From Ulvibacter sp. MAR_2010_11 (lineage in GTDB: Bacteria; Bacteroidota; Bacteroidia; Flavobacteriales; Flavobacteriaceae), in assembly GCF_002813135.1 (NCBI RefSeq), contig NZ_PHTY01000001.1, positions 2,599,501 through 2,663,500 on the forward strand: a stretch of 64,000 nucleotides of DNA, in the 5' to 3' direction. How positions within the stretch are numbered: the stretch's first letter is position 1; every line of letters starts with the position of its first letter. This document shows positions 1-10,597 of the stretch, in pieces. The translations under genes were made by a program, and so were the position numbers. The notes beneath the pieces were generated by a model, which searched no databases, was not told the DNA's origin, and saw nothing but the letters and a program-made list of their open reading frames with translations.

Positions 1-1340
1 ATCTTTTCATATAAATAAATAAGCGGATGAGCAAACAAAGTCGCCAGACCACATAACACAAAATAACCGAAGGTCTCCCACTTCAGCAATTGAATATTTC
101 CCTCCTGAATAATGAAGAATGCAAAATAACCTATGATGTATATAAACGTAATTTGCCCCACCGAAATAAAGAGGTTGGCTCTTTTATACAATTCCGAAAC
201 GGTTAGAATTGTCACAATTCCCGCAATAATCTGAAGGAAAAGATATTCGAAACTATTAGGCACCACGAAGCCCAGTAACAGCAATGTGAGTACGTGTACA
301 AACAGCCCCAATCGCGGATCGAAAAAAGCTTTTATCACTATGGGAAGTATACAAAGTGGCACCACATACACATAATCTGCGTTCATTTTAACAACGATTG
401 TCGTTAAAAAAACCATCAATACTATATTGAAAAAGATAAACGTGACCTTGGTGTTGTGATAAAATATATCCGGCCTGTATTTTTTTAGGAATAAAAACAA
501 CATTAAGAAAACAAGAGAAACCAACAAAGAATAACCTACCAGGAGCCACAGATAATTAGATTTGCTCCAAACTTGCGATTGGTATTCGGCTTTTAAGGAG
601 TTTAAAATATGGTACTTATCCCCTTCCACTACTTCTCCTTTCGCGATAATTCTACCACCCTTTTCAATAATTCCTCTGTTGGGATTAATAGCTTCTATTT
701 CGGTGGCGACTGCATCTTCAGTTAGTTTTGAGTTGAGTGTGACGTTGGCCTGCGCAGTCCTGGCTAATATTTTCTTTAAAAGTTCTTGAATATCGTTAGC
801 CGAAGATTCAACGGTTAATGCAATTATTTTCCTGTTAAGATTTTCCTTTTTGTGTATTTGAGCATAGGTGATTTCTTCAACTTCATTGTTGTCCTTCAAA
901 TAGACCAGTTTCTCGTCGGCATAAGGATAGACCACTTCTGTAAGTCCATGTTTATAAACTTCATCTAATAATTGATTTCCTAAGTTGCGCGCTTTGGTTT
1001 TAGATGTTTTATATAAGCTGTCAACGTAGGTTTGTTCAAATAATTCAAAAAATGCGCGTTTGCTTTCCTTCGGAATATCACTGTCATATTCAAAGTAAGG
1101 AACGGCATTGGCTTTTATAGCTTCCACCTCCTTGTCTATAGTCGCGTTGTCCTTTTTTATAGTAAAAGTAAAGGGTGCATAGAGGTTTTCATATTGCCAT
1201 GGCTTTCCTTTTTGAAAATTGTATTTAAATTGACCGCCTTTCGGAAGCAAATAGATAATCAATACCGTAGCTGCTATAAAGAGTAATACCTTATAGATAT
1301 ACGACTGATTTTTAGTTAAAATCGAAAAGAAATTGTTCAT
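1..1340 (-). CDS. 7TM-HD (PgpH-type) membrane phosphohydrolase, 3' part outside window
   Basis: The minus-strand frame stays open from the ATG at 1340 to the window edge and gives about 446 residues with no stop. One membrane segment lies at about residues 17-33. It is followed by a large charged extracytoplasmic region (about 40-255) and, from about residue 260, by several close hydrophobic segments. This is the N-terminal plan of 7TM receptors with an intracellular HD hydrolase (7TMR-HDED plus 7TM), the family of the c-di-AMP phosphodiesterase PgpH. The catalytic HD domain should lie beyond base 1, so the enzymatic part is inferred and not seen. The gene is divergent from the thiolase gene across 167 bp. 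Confidence 0.8.
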   Translation of the reverse strand, partial: MNNFFSILTKNQSYIYKVLLFIAATVLIIYLLPKGGQFKYNFQKGKPWQYENLYAPFTFTIKKDNATIDKEVEAIKANAVPYFEYDSDIPKESKRAFFELFEQTYVDSLYKTSKTKARNLGNQLLDEVYKHGLTEVVYPYADEKLVYLKDNNEVEEITYAQIHKKENLNRKIIALTVESSANDIQELLKKILARTAQANVTLNSKLTEDAVATEIEAINPNRGIIEKGGRIIAKGEVVEGDKYHILNSLKAEYQSQVWSKSNYLWLLVGYSLLVSLVFLMLFLFLKKYRPDIFYHNTKVTFIFFNIVLMVFLTTIVVKMNADYVYVVPLCILPIVIKAFFDPRLGLFVHVLTLLLLGFVVPNSFEYLFLQIIAGIVTILTVSELYKRANLFISVGQITFIYIIGYFAFFIIQEGNIQLLKWETFGYFVLCGLATLFAHPLIYLYEK

Positions 1341-1407
1341 ATACAATATTGTAAAGGTAAAGGTATAAATATCGACCAATTAATCGGCAACCCTGCATGC
1401 CTAAAGA

Positions 1408-1438
1408 TTGATAATTAAGTTTTAAATATGTAAATTTG
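1408..1438 (+). promoter_or_regulatory. Bacteroidota-type promoter of the thiolase gene
   Basis: TTG at 1408-1410 and TAAATTTG at 1431-1438 are separated by 20 bases and match the Bacteroidota -33/-7 consensus. The predicted transcript start is near 1444, which leaves a leader of about 64 bases. Confidence 0.6.
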
Positions 1439-1507
1439 CGCTTTCTAATTCTGAAGGATATTTATCAGGAATTAGTATTATTTTAAAATATAAAATACCA
1501 CATTCCA

Positions 1508-2686
1508 ATGAGTAAAAAAGTTGTAATTGTTGCTGCGGCACGAACTCCAATTGGGAGTTTTATGGGAAGTCTTTCATCGTTAACTGCTACCCAACTTGGG
1601 GCAACGGCAATAAAAGGCGCTTTAGATAAAATTAAACTCGATCCATCATTAGTTCAGGAAGTGTATATGGGCAATGTTGTTCAAGCCGGTGTTGGACAAG
1701 CACCTGCTCGTCAGGCAGCCTTGGCTGCGGGGATTCCCGATTCGGTTCCTTGTACCACCGTTAATAAGGTATGTGCTTCGGGGATGAAGGCTGTAATGCA
1801 TGCAGCACAGGCAATTGCCTTAGGTGACGCCGATGTTATAGTGGCCGGTGGCATGGAAAGTATGAGTAATATTCCACATTATGTTCATATGCGTAACGGT
1901 GTGAAATTCGGCCCTTCGACCTTGATAGACGGAATGCAAAAAGACGGCTTGGTTGATGCTTACGATCAGAATGCCATGGGGGTTTGTGCAGATGCATGTG
2001 CCACCGAATATAAGTTTTCACGTGAAGATCAGGATGCCTTTGCCATACAGTCCTACAATCGTTCCGCCAAAGCCTGGAGTGAGGGAAAATTTAAAAATGA
2101 AGTTGTGCCTGTGGAAGTCCCACAGCGCCGTGGAGAACCCGTGATTGTTTCGGAAGATGAAGAGTACAAAAACGTACACATGGATAAAATTCCATCACTT
2201 AGACCTGCTTTTACAAAAGACGGAACGGTGACTGCAGCAAACGCATCGACAATTAACGACGGTGCCGGAGCCATGATTTTAATGAGTGCCGAAAAGGCTG
2301 CTGCACTAGGATTAAGCCCTCTGGCCACGATTAAAAGTTATGCAGATGCGGCACAGGAACCTAAATGGTTTACGACAGCGCCAGCTGAGGCTTTGCCAAA
2401 AGCACTTGCCAAAGCAGGCATTGGTCTGGATGATGTTGATTTCTTCGAATTTAATGAAGCATTTGCGGTTGTTGGATTGGCTAATATGAAAATTTTAGGA
2501 TTGAATGATGCCAACGTAAATGTGAACGGCGGTGCAGTTTCATTGGGACATCCACTTGGATGTAGTGGAGTTCGAATTCTTATCACTTTGCTGAATGTGT
2601 TGGAACAAAATAATGCCAAGATTGGTGCTGCTGCCATTTGTAATGGAGGTGGTGGTGCTTCTGCAATGGTAATTGAAAGAAACTAA
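1508..2686 (+). CDS. acetyl-CoA C-acetyltransferase (thiolase)
   Basis: This 392-residue protein covers the full length of the thiolase family. It catalyses thiolytic cleavage or condensation of acyl-CoA in the cytoplasm, in beta-oxidation or acetoacetyl-CoA metabolism. The active-site residues fall exactly where the biosynthetic thiolase family has them: nucleophile C89 (NKVCASG), H348 (GHPLGCSG) and C378 (CNGGGG), with the NEAF motif before H348. The start is the ATG at 1508, about 70 bases after a good promoter. No acyl-CoA dehydrogenase or hydratase gene lies nearby, so the sequence cannot separate a degradative from a biosynthetic role. Confidence 0.95.
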   Translation: MSKKVVIVAAARTPIGSFMGSLSSLTATQLGATAIKGALDKIKLDPSLVQEVYMGNVVQAGVGQAPARQAALAAGIPDSVPCTTVNKVCASGMKAVMHAAQAIALGDADVIVAGGMESMSNIPHYVHMRNGVKFGPSTLIDGMQKDGLVDAYDQNAMGVCADACATEYKFSREDQDAFAIQSYNRSAKAWSEGKFKNEVVPVEVPQRRGEPVIVSEDEEYKNVHMDKIPSLRPAFTKDGTVTAANASTINDGAGAMILMSAEKAAALGLSPLATIKSYADAAQEPKWFTTAPAEALPKALAKAGIGLDDVDFFEFNEAFAVVGLANMKILGLNDANVNVNGGAVSLGHPLGCSGVRILITLLNVLEQNNAKIGAAAICNGGGGASAMVIERN

Positions 2687-2710
2687 TCCAAGCTACCGAG
2701 GATCGCCCAA

Positions 2711-3460
2711 ATGAATTATGGCATTTGTAATTTAAGTATCGTCCCTTTACGTGTAGAAACTTCCGATAGAAGTGAACTCGTGAGTCAGGTGTTGTACGGA
2801 GAGGTTTTTAAAGTGCTGGAAATTCGAAAAAAATGGAGTCGCATTCGCTTGAGTTTCGATTCGTACGAAGGGTGGATAGACAACAAACAATTTACTTTTA
2901 TTTCTGAAGAGGAATACGACCAGACAAAACAAGAATCCCCGGTCTATGCTTCAGATTTGGTGGATTTTATTACAACCGATAAAAAGCAACTGCTTTCCAT
3001 CTGTATTGGCAGCAATATAAATTCAGCAAAATTACTGGGACATATTTTCGAAGGTAAATCGATTTCAAAAATAGCTCCAAAAGCAGCGCTTGTTGAAACA
3101 TCCTTACTTTATTTAAACACACCCTATTTATGGGGTGGAAAAACTCCTTTTGGAATAGATTGTAGTGGTTTTACCCAAATGGTCTATAAATTGAATGGTC
3201 ATCGTTTGCTTCGCGATGCAAGTCAACAGGCAACACAAGGCGAGCCTCTTAGTTTTATTGAAGAAAGTGAGCCGGGTGATTTGGCCTTTTTCGATAATTC
3301 GGAAGGAGCCATCGTCCATGTGGGTATTATTATGAGCGATAACTATATTATTCACGCACATGGGCAGGTGAGAATTGACCGGTTAGACCATACAGGAATT
3401 TTTAATGCCGAAAAAAGAACTCACACCCATAAGCTAAGAGTTATAAAACGTATCATATAA
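2711..3460 (+). CDS. NlpC/P60 (C40) peptidoglycan endopeptidase with SH3 domain
   Basis: The protein has 249 residues. Residues about 1-70 resemble a bacterial SH3 domain (a VxxRxExSDRSELVSQ-like start and a GWID end). The C-terminal half is an NlpC/P60 domain with the catalytic cysteine C151 in DCSGF, preceded by PYLWGGKTPFG, then H203 (VHVG) and a third polar residue near H215. Family members cut the D-Glu to diamino-acid bond of wall peptides. I see no signal peptide or lipobox, so it is either cytoplasmic (for example in murein peptide recycling) or exported by another route. It lies 24 bases after the thiolase gene and is probably cotranscribed with it. Confidence 0.88.
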   Translation: MNYGICNLSIVPLRVETSDRSELVSQVLYGEVFKVLEIRKKWSRIRLSFDSYEGWIDNKQFTFISEEEYDQTKQESPVYASDLVDFITTDKKQLLSICIGSNINSAKLLGHIFEGKSISKIAPKAALVETSLLYLNTPYLWGGKTPFGIDCSGFTQMVYKLNGHRLLRDASQQATQGEPLSFIEESEPGDLAFFDNSEGAIVHVGIIMSDNYIIHAHGQVRIDRLDHTGIFNAEKRTHTHKLRVIKRII

Positions 3461-3494
3461 AAAAAGCCTTCCGAAATATCGAAAGGCTTTTTTA
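3461..3494. terminator. bidirectional terminator between convergent genes
   Basis: The arms AAAGCCTTCCG and CGAAAGGCTTT form a hairpin with one mismatch. It is flanked by an A-run on the left and a T-run on the right, so it can end transcription from both the peptidase gene and the TPR gene. Confidence 0.8.
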
Positions 3495-3514
3495 TATTTT
3501 TATTGAAATAGAAT

Positions 3515-4783
3515 TTACTCTCCTCCTTCTAACGCTTCAACCTTAGCCTTCATAGCAGTGGCTTTGGCGTCTTCACCTACTTGAGTGTAGATGTTCATAA
3601 GGGTTCTTGCAAAATCTATATCCTCCGGACGCAAACGCACGGCAGCTTCCAGATACGGAATAGAACTTCTTTGAATTTCGGTTAATTTTGCTTTAAGAAT
3701 ATCATAACGCTTGTAGTCTGCGTTAGAAGTTCCCAACCCATTCATTTCGGTTACCAATGGCGGCTGCATATCTAAAATCATTGAAGCCATATTGATATTG
3801 GCTCCAACATAATTTGGATCTAACTCAAGAGCCTTTTTGTAATATTCCATTGCTTTTTCAGTGTTCCCGCTTTTATTTGAAGTTACTCCAAGGTTAAAAT
3901 AGAGTTCAGGATTATTCGGATCCTTACTGATAAGCTCAGAAATAAGTTCCTGATATTTTGCTGAATTACCCATCTTATATTGTAAATCGGCTTCAGCTCT
4001 AATTAATCCGGCATCATTTGGATTAGTACTTCTTAATTTTTTCAGCAGGGTTAAAGCTTTTTCCGAATTACCTGTTTCTGCATACATTACCGTTAAATCA
4101 TTCAGAAAATCTTCCTGCTTTGAAGGAGAATTTCTGGTCACAGGCTTTATATGGCTGCCTCCTTTTACCATCAAATCACGTTGGGTTTTTGTGTCAAAAA
4201 CTTCTTCCATACCTGTTTCCATACTTGTTGCGACATATTGCTCCTTTATATCGGTATATCCAACATCCAACAAGGTTTCATAATAGGTAATGGCCGTTTC
4301 ATAGTCCTGAGCGTTTTTAGCACTAATCGCAGCGTTTGCCAAGAATATGGTGTCCTGTTTACTGGCACTGTAGATTGCAAAATACTTTCCTGCAGCCGAT
4401 TTATAGTCTTTAGACCTAAAATCCTTAATAGCCATCTGTTCCATCTTGCTTTTCAGAATGGTAACTGCATCCGAATAGCGACTGTCTTTTGAAGCTCCCG
4501 GATCAATTTCAAGGGCTTTTTGAAGATCACTACCCGCCTTAGAGAGCGCTGCAAAATCTGAAGATAAATTATTCATTCTCGCTTCTGCTCGCGTTACGTA
4601 AAAGCTAACTTTTTCGTCGGTTTCTGCGCTACCAAGCATTGGCTCGGCTTGTGACAATAATGTCATAGCCTCTGTGTAATCCCCGGACTTAACCGCTTTT
4701 TCTGCTTTTTTAATTTCCTTCTTCTGACCAAAACTCACTGCAGTAAGCAGTATAAGTCCGGTTACTAAAAATACTTTTTTCAT
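3515..4783 (-). CDS. exported tetratricopeptide-repeat protein
   Basis: The protein has 422 residues. A signal peptide (MKKVFLVTGLILLTAVSFGQ) is followed by several TPR motifs. The clearest runs through the AEADLQYKMGNSAKYQEL region, and another contains ELYFNLGVTSNKSGNTEKAM and AMEYYKKALELDPNYVGA. TPRs mediate protein contacts, and the location is probably periplasmic. The partner is unknown. The gene starts 12 bases after the gyrA stop codon and is probably cotranscribed with it. The start is the ATG that gives a clean signal peptide. Confidence 0.85.
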   Translation of the reverse strand: MKKVFLVTGLILLTAVSFGQKKEIKKAEKAVKSGDYTEAMTLLSQAEPMLGSAETDEKVSFYVTRAEARMNNLSSDFAALSKAGSDLQKALEIDPGASKDSRYSDAVTILKSKMEQMAIKDFRSKDYKSAAGKYFAIYSASKQDTIFLANAAISAKNAQDYETAITYYETLLDVGYTDIKEQYVATSMETGMEEVFDTKTQRDLMVKGGSHIKPVTRNSPSKQEDFLNDLTVMYAETGNSEKALTLLKKLRSTNPNDAGLIRAEADLQYKMGNSAKYQELISELISKDPNNPELYFNLGVTSNKSGNTEKAMEYYKKALELDPNYVGANINMASMILDMQPPLVTEMNGLGTSNADYKRYDILKAKLTEIQRSSIPYLEAAVRLRPEDIDFARTLMNIYTQVGEDAKATAMKAKVEALEGGE

Positions 4784-4795
4784 TGTTAAACTAAA

Positions 4796-7342
4796 TTATT
4801 CGTTGATATCGGTTTGTGTTTCTTCGTTGTCTAAATCGGTTTGTTGCTCATTCATATCAATTGTAGTGCCATCCTCCAATTCATCTTCGACATTTACCTC
4901 ATCTTCATCATGCATTACTTTGGCGACAGCTGCTATGGCATCATCATCACGTACTTTAATAAGTCGTACTCCTTGTGTTGCACGCCCCATAACTCTTAAA
5001 TCCTCTACTGCCATTCGAATAGCAATACCCGATTTATTGATAATCATTAAATCGTCCTGATCACTAACATTCTTGATAGCCACTAATTTACCGGTTTTTT
5101 CGGTAACATTAATGGTTTTTACACCTTTTCCGCCTCGATTGGTGATTCGATAATCTTCAATACTGGATCTTTTACCATATCCATTTTCAGCAACCACCAA
5201 AATATCGGATGCTTCATTTTCAACGGCAATCATACCAATTACTTCATCGTTCTTATCGGCCAAAGTTATACCTCTCACCCCTGAAGCATTTCTACCCATA
5301 GGTCTTGTTTTTGCCTCTTCAAAACGAATGGCTTTCCCGGAACGCACGGCAATCATCACCTGACTGAAACCGGTAGTTAATTTTGCTTCCAGTAATTCGT
5401 CATCTTCCCTAATGGTAATGGCGTTGATTCCATTGGTACGCGGACGAGAATACTGCTCCAATGGAGTTTTCTTCACCTGACCTTTTTTAGTTGCCATAAT
5501 TACATAGTGACTGTTTATGTAATCTTCGTCCTTCAGATCCTGAGTACAGATAAAGGCTTTTACCTTGTCGTCTGATTCAATATTTATTAAATTCTGAATA
5601 GCTCTGCCTTTTGAAGTACGGCTTCCTTCAGGAATTTCGAATACACGCATCCAGAAACATTTTCCTTTTTGCGTAAAGAACAACATATATTGGTGGTTGG
5701 TTCCCACGAAAAGGTGCTCCAGGAAATCCTCATTTCGCGTGGCTGAAGCTTTTTGTCCTACACCTCCTCTATTCTGGGTTTTGTATTCGGTTAGGGAAGT
5801 ACGCTTAATATACCCTGCATGTGAAATAGTAATTACCACTTTTTCATCGGCAATTAAATCGGTAATACTTACGTCGCCACCTGCATATTCAATGGTAGAA
5901 CGACGCTCATCACCGTATTTAGACTTAATTTCGGCCAATTCTTCTTTAATAATCCCCATACGACGCTCCACTTTGGCAAGAATGTCCTTATAGTCATCGA
6001 TGGTTTTCATTAATTCTTCGTACTCACTACGCAGTTTGTCCTGTTCCAGACCTGTTAACTGACGTAATCGCATTTCTACAATCGCCTTGGCTTGTATTTC
6101 TGAAAGCTCGAAAGTTTTCATCAACACTTCTCTGGCTTCATCTGCGTTGGCGGAAGCCCGAATCAATTTTATTACTTCGTCAATATTATCGGAAGCAATA
6201 ATCAATCCTTCCAGGATATGCCCTCTTTCTTCGGCTTTACGCAACAAATACTCAGTACGCCGCACTACCACTTCGTGACGGTGCTCTACGAAATAATGAA
6301 TCAACTCCTTCAAATTGAGCATTTGAGGACGTCCTTTTACAAGGGCAATATTATTTACACTAAAACTCGATTGCAACGCCGTGTACTTGTACAGCATGTT
6401 CAATACTATATTTGGTATCGCATCTCGCTTCAGTATATATACTATCCGCATTCCGTTTCTATCCGATTCATCCCGGATATTCGAAATACCTTCAATTTTT
6501 TTATCATTTACTAGATCGGCAGTTTTTTTAATCATATCTGCCTTGTTCACCTGATACGGAATCTCATTTACAATAATGCATTCCCGCCCGGCAACCTCTT
6601 CAAAACTGGCTTTCGCACGCATCACGATACGACCTCTCCCAGTGTGAAATGCTTCTTTTACGCCTTCATACCCATAAATGACACCTCCCGTAGGGAAATC
6701 GGGTGCTTTAATATGTTGCATCAACTCATCAATGTCTATATCGTTGTTTTCGATATAGGCGATGGTTCCGTCTATTACTTCAGAAAGGTTATGCGGAGGC
6801 ATATTGGTTGCCATTCCAACCGCAATACCGGAAGCCCCGTTTATAAGAAGTCCGGGGACTCTTGTAGGTAAAACCGTAGGTTCGTGAAGGGTATCATCAA
6901 AATTCAACTTATGATCTACCGTTTCCTTGTCGATATCGGCAAGCATGTCTTCGGAAATCTTTTGCATACGCGCTTCGGTATAACGCATTGCCGCCGGACT
7001 GTCACCATCTATCGATCCAAAGTTACCCTGCCCGTCAACAAGCATATAACGGAGACTCCATTCCTGTGCCATACGCACCATGGCATCGTATACAGAAGTA
7101 TCACCATGTGGATGATATTTTCCTAATACTTCTCCAACAATTCTAGCCGATTTTTTATGAGCTCCGGTTGCTCTTACACCCAGCTCGTACATTCCAAATA
7201 ATACACGTCTGTGAACAGGTTTCATACCATCCCTTACATCCGGTAGTGCACGTGACACAATGACCGACATTGAATAATCAATGTAGGCCGATTTCATTTC
7301 ATCTTCAATGTTAATTGGGATTAATTTTTCGCCTTCAGCCAT
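4796..7342 (-). CDS. gyrA: DNA gyrase subunit A
   Basis: The product is the 848-residue breakage-reunion subunit of the type II topoisomerase that introduces negative supercoils. The catalytic tyrosine is Y121 ([10 protein letters not shown]). The quinolone-resistance region reads [12 protein letters not shown], with T82 and D86 at the places of E. coli S83 and D87. The C-terminal beta-pinwheel carries a GyrA-box-like QNRGGVG and repeated TNRGGKG-type blades. The protein ends in an acidic tail rich in Asp and Glu, as other GyrA tails do. A recognisable promoter lies just upstream, and gyrA is divergent from clpC. Confidence 0.98.
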   Translation of the reverse strand: MAEGEKLIPINIEDEMKSAYIDYSMSVIVSRALPDVRDGMKPVHRRVLFGMYELGVRATGAHKKSARIVGEVLGKYHPHGDTSVYDAMVRMAQEWSLRYMLVDGQGNFGSIDGDSPAAMRYTEARMQKISEDMLADIDKETVDHKLNFDDTLHEPTVLPTRVPGLLINGASGIAVGMATNMPPHNLSEVIDGTIAYIENNDIDIDELMQHIKAPDFPTGGVIYGYEGVKEAFHTGRGRIVMRAKASFEEVAGRECIIVNEIPYQVNKADMIKKTADLVNDKKIEGISNIRDESDRNGMRIVYILKRDAIPNIVLNMLYKYTALQSSFSVNNIALVKGRPQMLNLKELIHYFVEHRHEVVVRRTEYLLRKAEERGHILEGLIIASDNIDEVIKLIRASANADEAREVLMKTFELSEIQAKAIVEMRLRQLTGLEQDKLRSEYEELMKTIDDYKDILAKVERRMGIIKEELAEIKSKYGDERRSTIEYAGGDVSITDLIADEKVVITISHAGYIKRTSLTEYKTQNRGGVGQKASATRNEDFLEHLFVGTNHQYMLFFTQKGKCFWMRVFEIPEGSRTSKGRAIQNLINIESDDKVKAFICTQDLKDEDYINSHYVIMATKKGQVKKTPLEQYSRPRTNGINAITIREDDELLEAKLTTGFSQVMIAVRSGKAIRFEEAKTRPMGRNASGVRGITLADKNDEVIGMIAVENEASDILVVAENGYGKRSSIEDYRITNRGGKGVKTINVTEKTGKLVAIKNVSDQDDLMIINKSGIAIRMAVEDLRVMGRATQGVRLIKVRDDDAIAAVAKVMHDEDEVNVEDELEDGTTIDMNEQQTDLDNEETQTDINE

Positions 7343-7369
7343 AAATATTTTTCTTTAATTTTTAGTTGT

Positions 7370-7402
7370 CAAACTTAACGGGCAAGATACACTATTTTGC
7401 AA
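7370..7402 (-). promoter_or_regulatory. gyrA promoter
   Basis: On the minus strand TTG (7402-7400) and TAAGTTTG (7377-7370) are 22 bases apart. This is a Bacteroidota-type promoter 27 bases upstream of the gyrA start. Confidence 0.6.
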
Positions 7403-7604
7403 GTTTTAATAGGGGTTTCAGCGTGTAAAATTCACGTTTTTATTAACAAAATTTCGCCTGAAAATCGTTAATAACTATCAGGAGTTATCCTTTGATTTTA
7501 GTAAGTTTTTTTGTCCTTTTACTACTGAACAGTTAAATGAGGTATGATTTTTGTCTCGACTATAAGTAAAATTACTATTTTTAGAGTTCCCAGATATAAA
7601 AAGT

Positions 7605-10157
7605 ATGGATGATAATTTTTCCCCAAGAGTAAAAGATGTAATTGCATATAGCAAAGAAGAAGCGCTGCGATTGGGTCACGATTTTATAGGCACCGAGCAT
7701 TTAATGCTGGGTTTGCTTCGTGATGGCAATGGCAAGGCGGTCACCATACTAAATGCACTGGACGTTGATTTAAATCACCTTCGCAGAAAGGTAGAAATAT
7801 TGAGTCCTGCAAATCCAAACTCCGATACAAACGAAAACGATAAAAAGAACCTACATTTAACCCGTCAGGCAGAAAGAGCGCTTAAAACAACCTTTTTGGA
7901 AGCAAAATTGTTCCAAAGTTCCTCTATCAATACGGCCCATTTGCTACTTTGTATTCTTAGAAATGAGAACGATCCTACCACAAAGTTGCTCAATAAAATG
8001 AAAGTGGATTACGACGGTGTTAAAGATCAATTTAAACTTATGATTGCAAACGACGAAGATTATATAGACAGCCCTACCAGCGAATCATTTCCTAATGACG
8101 ATGACGCTGCCCCCGAAGATACTTCGAAGGAAAATTTATTCGCCTCAAGTACTACTAAGGGAACAAAAAAATCTAAAACCCCTGTTTTGGATAATTTTGG
8201 AAGGGATTTAACAGCAATGGCTGAAGATGGAAAACTGGATCCTGTTGTGGGTCGCGAAAGTGAAATACAACGAGTTTCTCAAATTCTTAGCCGTAGAAAA
8301 AAGAACAATCCATTACTTATTGGTGAACCGGGAGTGGGTAAATCGGCGATCGCCGAAGGCCTTGCCTTACGAATTGTACAACGTAAGGTGTCGCGAATAT
8401 TATACGATAAGCGAGTGGTAACCCTCGATTTGGCGAGTCTTGTTGCCGGAACCAAATATCGCGGGCAGTTTGAAGAACGCATGAAGGCGGTGATGAACGA
8501 ACTGGAGAAGAACGACGACATTATTCTTTTTATAGATGAAATCCATACCATAGTTGGTGCAGGTGGTGCAACAGGTTCTCTGGATGCATCCAATATGTTT
8601 AAACCGGCTTTGGCAAGGGGAGAAATTCAATGTATTGGAGCGACTACTTTGGATGAATACCGACAGTATATTGAAAAAGACGGAGCCTTGGAGCGTCGTT
8701 TTCAAAAAGTCCTTGTAGAACCCACTACAGTAGCCGAAACTATCGAGATTCTTCATAACATCAAAGACAAATACGAAGCACATCACAATGTGCAGTACAC
8801 AGATGCTGCCTTGGAAGCTTGCGTAAAATTGACAAATAGATATATGACCGAACGTTTCCTTCCAGACAAGGCTATCGATGCCTTGGACGAAGCTGGATCA
8901 CGTGTTCATATCACCAATATTCATGTCCCTGAAAAGATTTTAGACATCGAAGGCAAACTCGAAGAAGTTCGTGAATTAAAAAATTCTGTCGTAAAAAAAC
9001 AGAAATATGAAGAAGCTGCCAAGCTTCGCGATGATGAGAAAAACCTCGAAAAGGAACTAGCAACTCAACAGGAAGCCTGGGAAAAAGAATCAAAATTACA
9101 CAAGGAAACTGTCGATGAAGAAAATGTAGCTGAAGTGGTTTCTATGATGACAGGTATTCCCGTAAATAGAATTGCACAGACAGAAACAACCAAACTTGCC
9201 GCTCTTCCCGACCGAATTAAAGGAAAGGTTATTGGACAAGACGAAGCAGTTGCCAAGGTTGTAAAAGCCATTCAGCGAAACCGTGCAGGCTTAAAAGATC
9301 CTAACAAGCCCATTGGGTCGTTTATCTTTTTAGGCCAGACAGGTGTTGGTAAAACACAATTAGCGAAAGTATTGGCAAGAGAGCTATTCGACTCGGACAC
9401 CGCTTTGGTGCGGGTAGACATGAGTGAATACATGGAAAAATTTGCAGTGTCGCGCTTAATTGGCGCGCCTCCGGGCTATGTAGGTTATGAAGAAGGCGGA
9501 CAACTTACCGAAAAAATAAGACGCAAGCCGTATGCAGTAGTTCTATTGGACGAAATTGAAAAGGCACACCCCGATGTATTTAATATGTTGCTTCAGGTAT
9601 TGGACGATGGTCAGCTCACGGATAGCTTGGGAAGAAAAATTGATTTTAAGAATACCATTATCATTATGACTTCCAATATCGGGGCCCGGAAATTGAAAGA
9701 TTTCGGACAAGGGGTAGGTTTTGGAACATCAGCCAAAGAAAATCAGGCAGATGCAAACTCAAAAAGCATTATTGAGAATGCGCTGAAAAAGGCTTTTGCC
9801 CCCGAATTTCTGAATCGTGTAGACGACGTTATGGTGTTCAATCCGTTGGATAGAGATGATATTCATAAGATTATTGATATTGAACTGGATAAATTGTTCG
9901 AAAGAATCAATGATTTGGGATACGATCTTAAATTAACCGAAAAAGCAAAAGATTATATCGCAGACAAAGGTTTTGATAAAGAATACGGTGCACGGCCTTT
10001 AAATCGTGCTATTCAGAAATATATTGAAGATGCCTTAGCCGAAGAAATAATTAATTCGAACCTGCAGGAAGGCGATGGGATACTTATGGATCTGGATGAA
10101 AAGAAAGACGAGTTGACAATCAAAATTAAGAAACAGAAGAAGACTACAGAGTCCTGA
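7605..10157 (+). CDS. clpC: ClpC-type AAA+ unfoldase of the Clp protease
   Basis: The 850-residue protein has the full ClpC layout. A double Clp-N repeat spans about 1-140. The first AAA+ domain has Walker A GEPGVGKS at about 240-247 and Walker B LFIDEIH near 307. A UVR-type coiled segment (EEAAKLRDDEKNLEKEL) lies at about 467-485. The second AAA+ domain has GQTGVGKT at about 577-584 and VLLDEIEKAHPD near 645, followed by the C-terminal D2-small domain. It unfolds substrates and feeds them to ClpP. No clpP or mcsB gene is nearby. The UVR segment favours ClpC over ClpA or ClpB. Confidence 0.95.
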   Translation: MDDNFSPRVKDVIAYSKEEALRLGHDFIGTEHLMLGLLRDGNGKAVTILNALDVDLNHLRRKVEILSPANPNSDTNENDKKNLHLTRQAERALKTTFLEAKLFQSSSINTAHLLLCILRNENDPTTKLLNKMKVDYDGVKDQFKLMIANDEDYIDSPTSESFPNDDDAAPEDTSKENLFASSTTKGTKKSKTPVLDNFGRDLTAMAEDGKLDPVVGRESEIQRVSQILSRRKKNNPLLIGEPGVGKSAIAEGLALRIVQRKVSRILYDKRVVTLDLASLVAGTKYRGQFEERMKAVMNELEKNDDIILFIDEIHTIVGAGGATGSLDASNMFKPALARGEIQCIGATTLDEYRQYIEKDGALERRFQKVLVEPTTVAETIEILHNIKDKYEAHHNVQYTDAALEACVKLTNRYMTERFLPDKAIDALDEAGSRVHITNIHVPEKILDIEGKLEEVRELKNSVVKKQKYEEAAKLRDDEKNLEKELATQQEAWEKESKLHKETVDEENVAEVVSMMTGIPVNRIAQTETTKLAALPDRIKGKVIGQDEAVAKVVKAIQRNRAGLKDPNKPIGSFIFLGQTGVGKTQLAKVLARELFDSDTALVRVDMSEYMEKFAVSRLIGAPPGYVGYEEGGQLTEKIRRKPYAVVLLDEIEKAHPDVFNMLLQVLDDGQLTDSLGRKIDFKNTIIIMTSNIGARKLKDFGQGVGFGTSAKENQADANSKSIIENALKKAFAPEFLNRVDDVMVFNPLDRDDIHKIIDIELDKLFERINDLGYDLKLTEKAKDYIADKGFDKEYGARPLNRAIQKYIEDALAEEIINSNLQEGDGILMDLDEKKDELTIKIKKQKKTTES

Positions 10158-10219
10158 TTCGATCAAATAATGTAAAGAGTTGGCGCCTGTTTGAATAAAG
10201 CAGGCGCTTCTTATTAGAT

Positions 10220-10546
10220 ATGACAGAGAAGGAACAGATACAATTGCGAATTGAAGAGGAATTACTTGAAACGGCAAAGCTGGTTGAAAAATACCGCGAG
10301 CTTTCAAAACCTATTGCTCCTGAAAATGCTATAGGCCGCATATCGCGTATGGATGCTATCAATAATCGAACTGTCAACGAAAATGCGCTTCGTAAAGCAG
10401 AACTAAAATTTAAAAATCTAAAGGTGGCTCTCACCAAGATTCACGATTCGGACTTTGGCCTTTGTATTCGGTGTAAAAATGCCATTCCAATTGGAAGAAT
10501 ATTACTCATGCCCCAGGCCATTACTTGTGTGAATTGTGCAAATTAG
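10220..10546 (+). CDS. DksA/TraR-family zinc-finger protein
   Basis: The protein has 108 residues. An N-terminal helical region carries the sequence GRISRMDAINNRTVNE, which resembles the coiled-coil tip of DksA-like proteins including the Asp-Ala pair. The C-terminus is a four-cysteine finger with C82, C85, C103 and C106. DksA-family proteins bind RNA polymerase through the secondary channel and adjust initiation in the stringent response. This copy is shorter than E. coli DksA (151 residues) and lacks most of the long N-terminal extension. It lies 62 bases after clpC and may be cotranscribed with it. Confidence 0.8.
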   Translation: MTEKEQIQLRIEEELLETAKLVEKYRELSKPIAPENAIGRISRMDAINNRTVNENALRKAELKFKNLKVALTKIHDSDFGLCIRCKNAIPIGRILLMPQAITCVNCAN

Positions 10547-10597
10547 TTGTCCGTTTCTTCTAATTTTAATAACTTGAAGACATAAAACCCGAGGAGA

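Noticed and set aside
1836-2637. Several 60-100 codon ORFs antisense to the thiolase gene
   Set aside because: They are codon-bias shadows of a strongly supported gene, without starts, signals or motifs.
7085-7105. Thr instead of Ser at the GyrA quinolone-resistance position (T82)
   Set aside because: Thr occurs naturally here in many susceptible bacteria, and the neighbouring Asp86 is unchanged. The sequence alone gives no reason to call it a resistance mutation.
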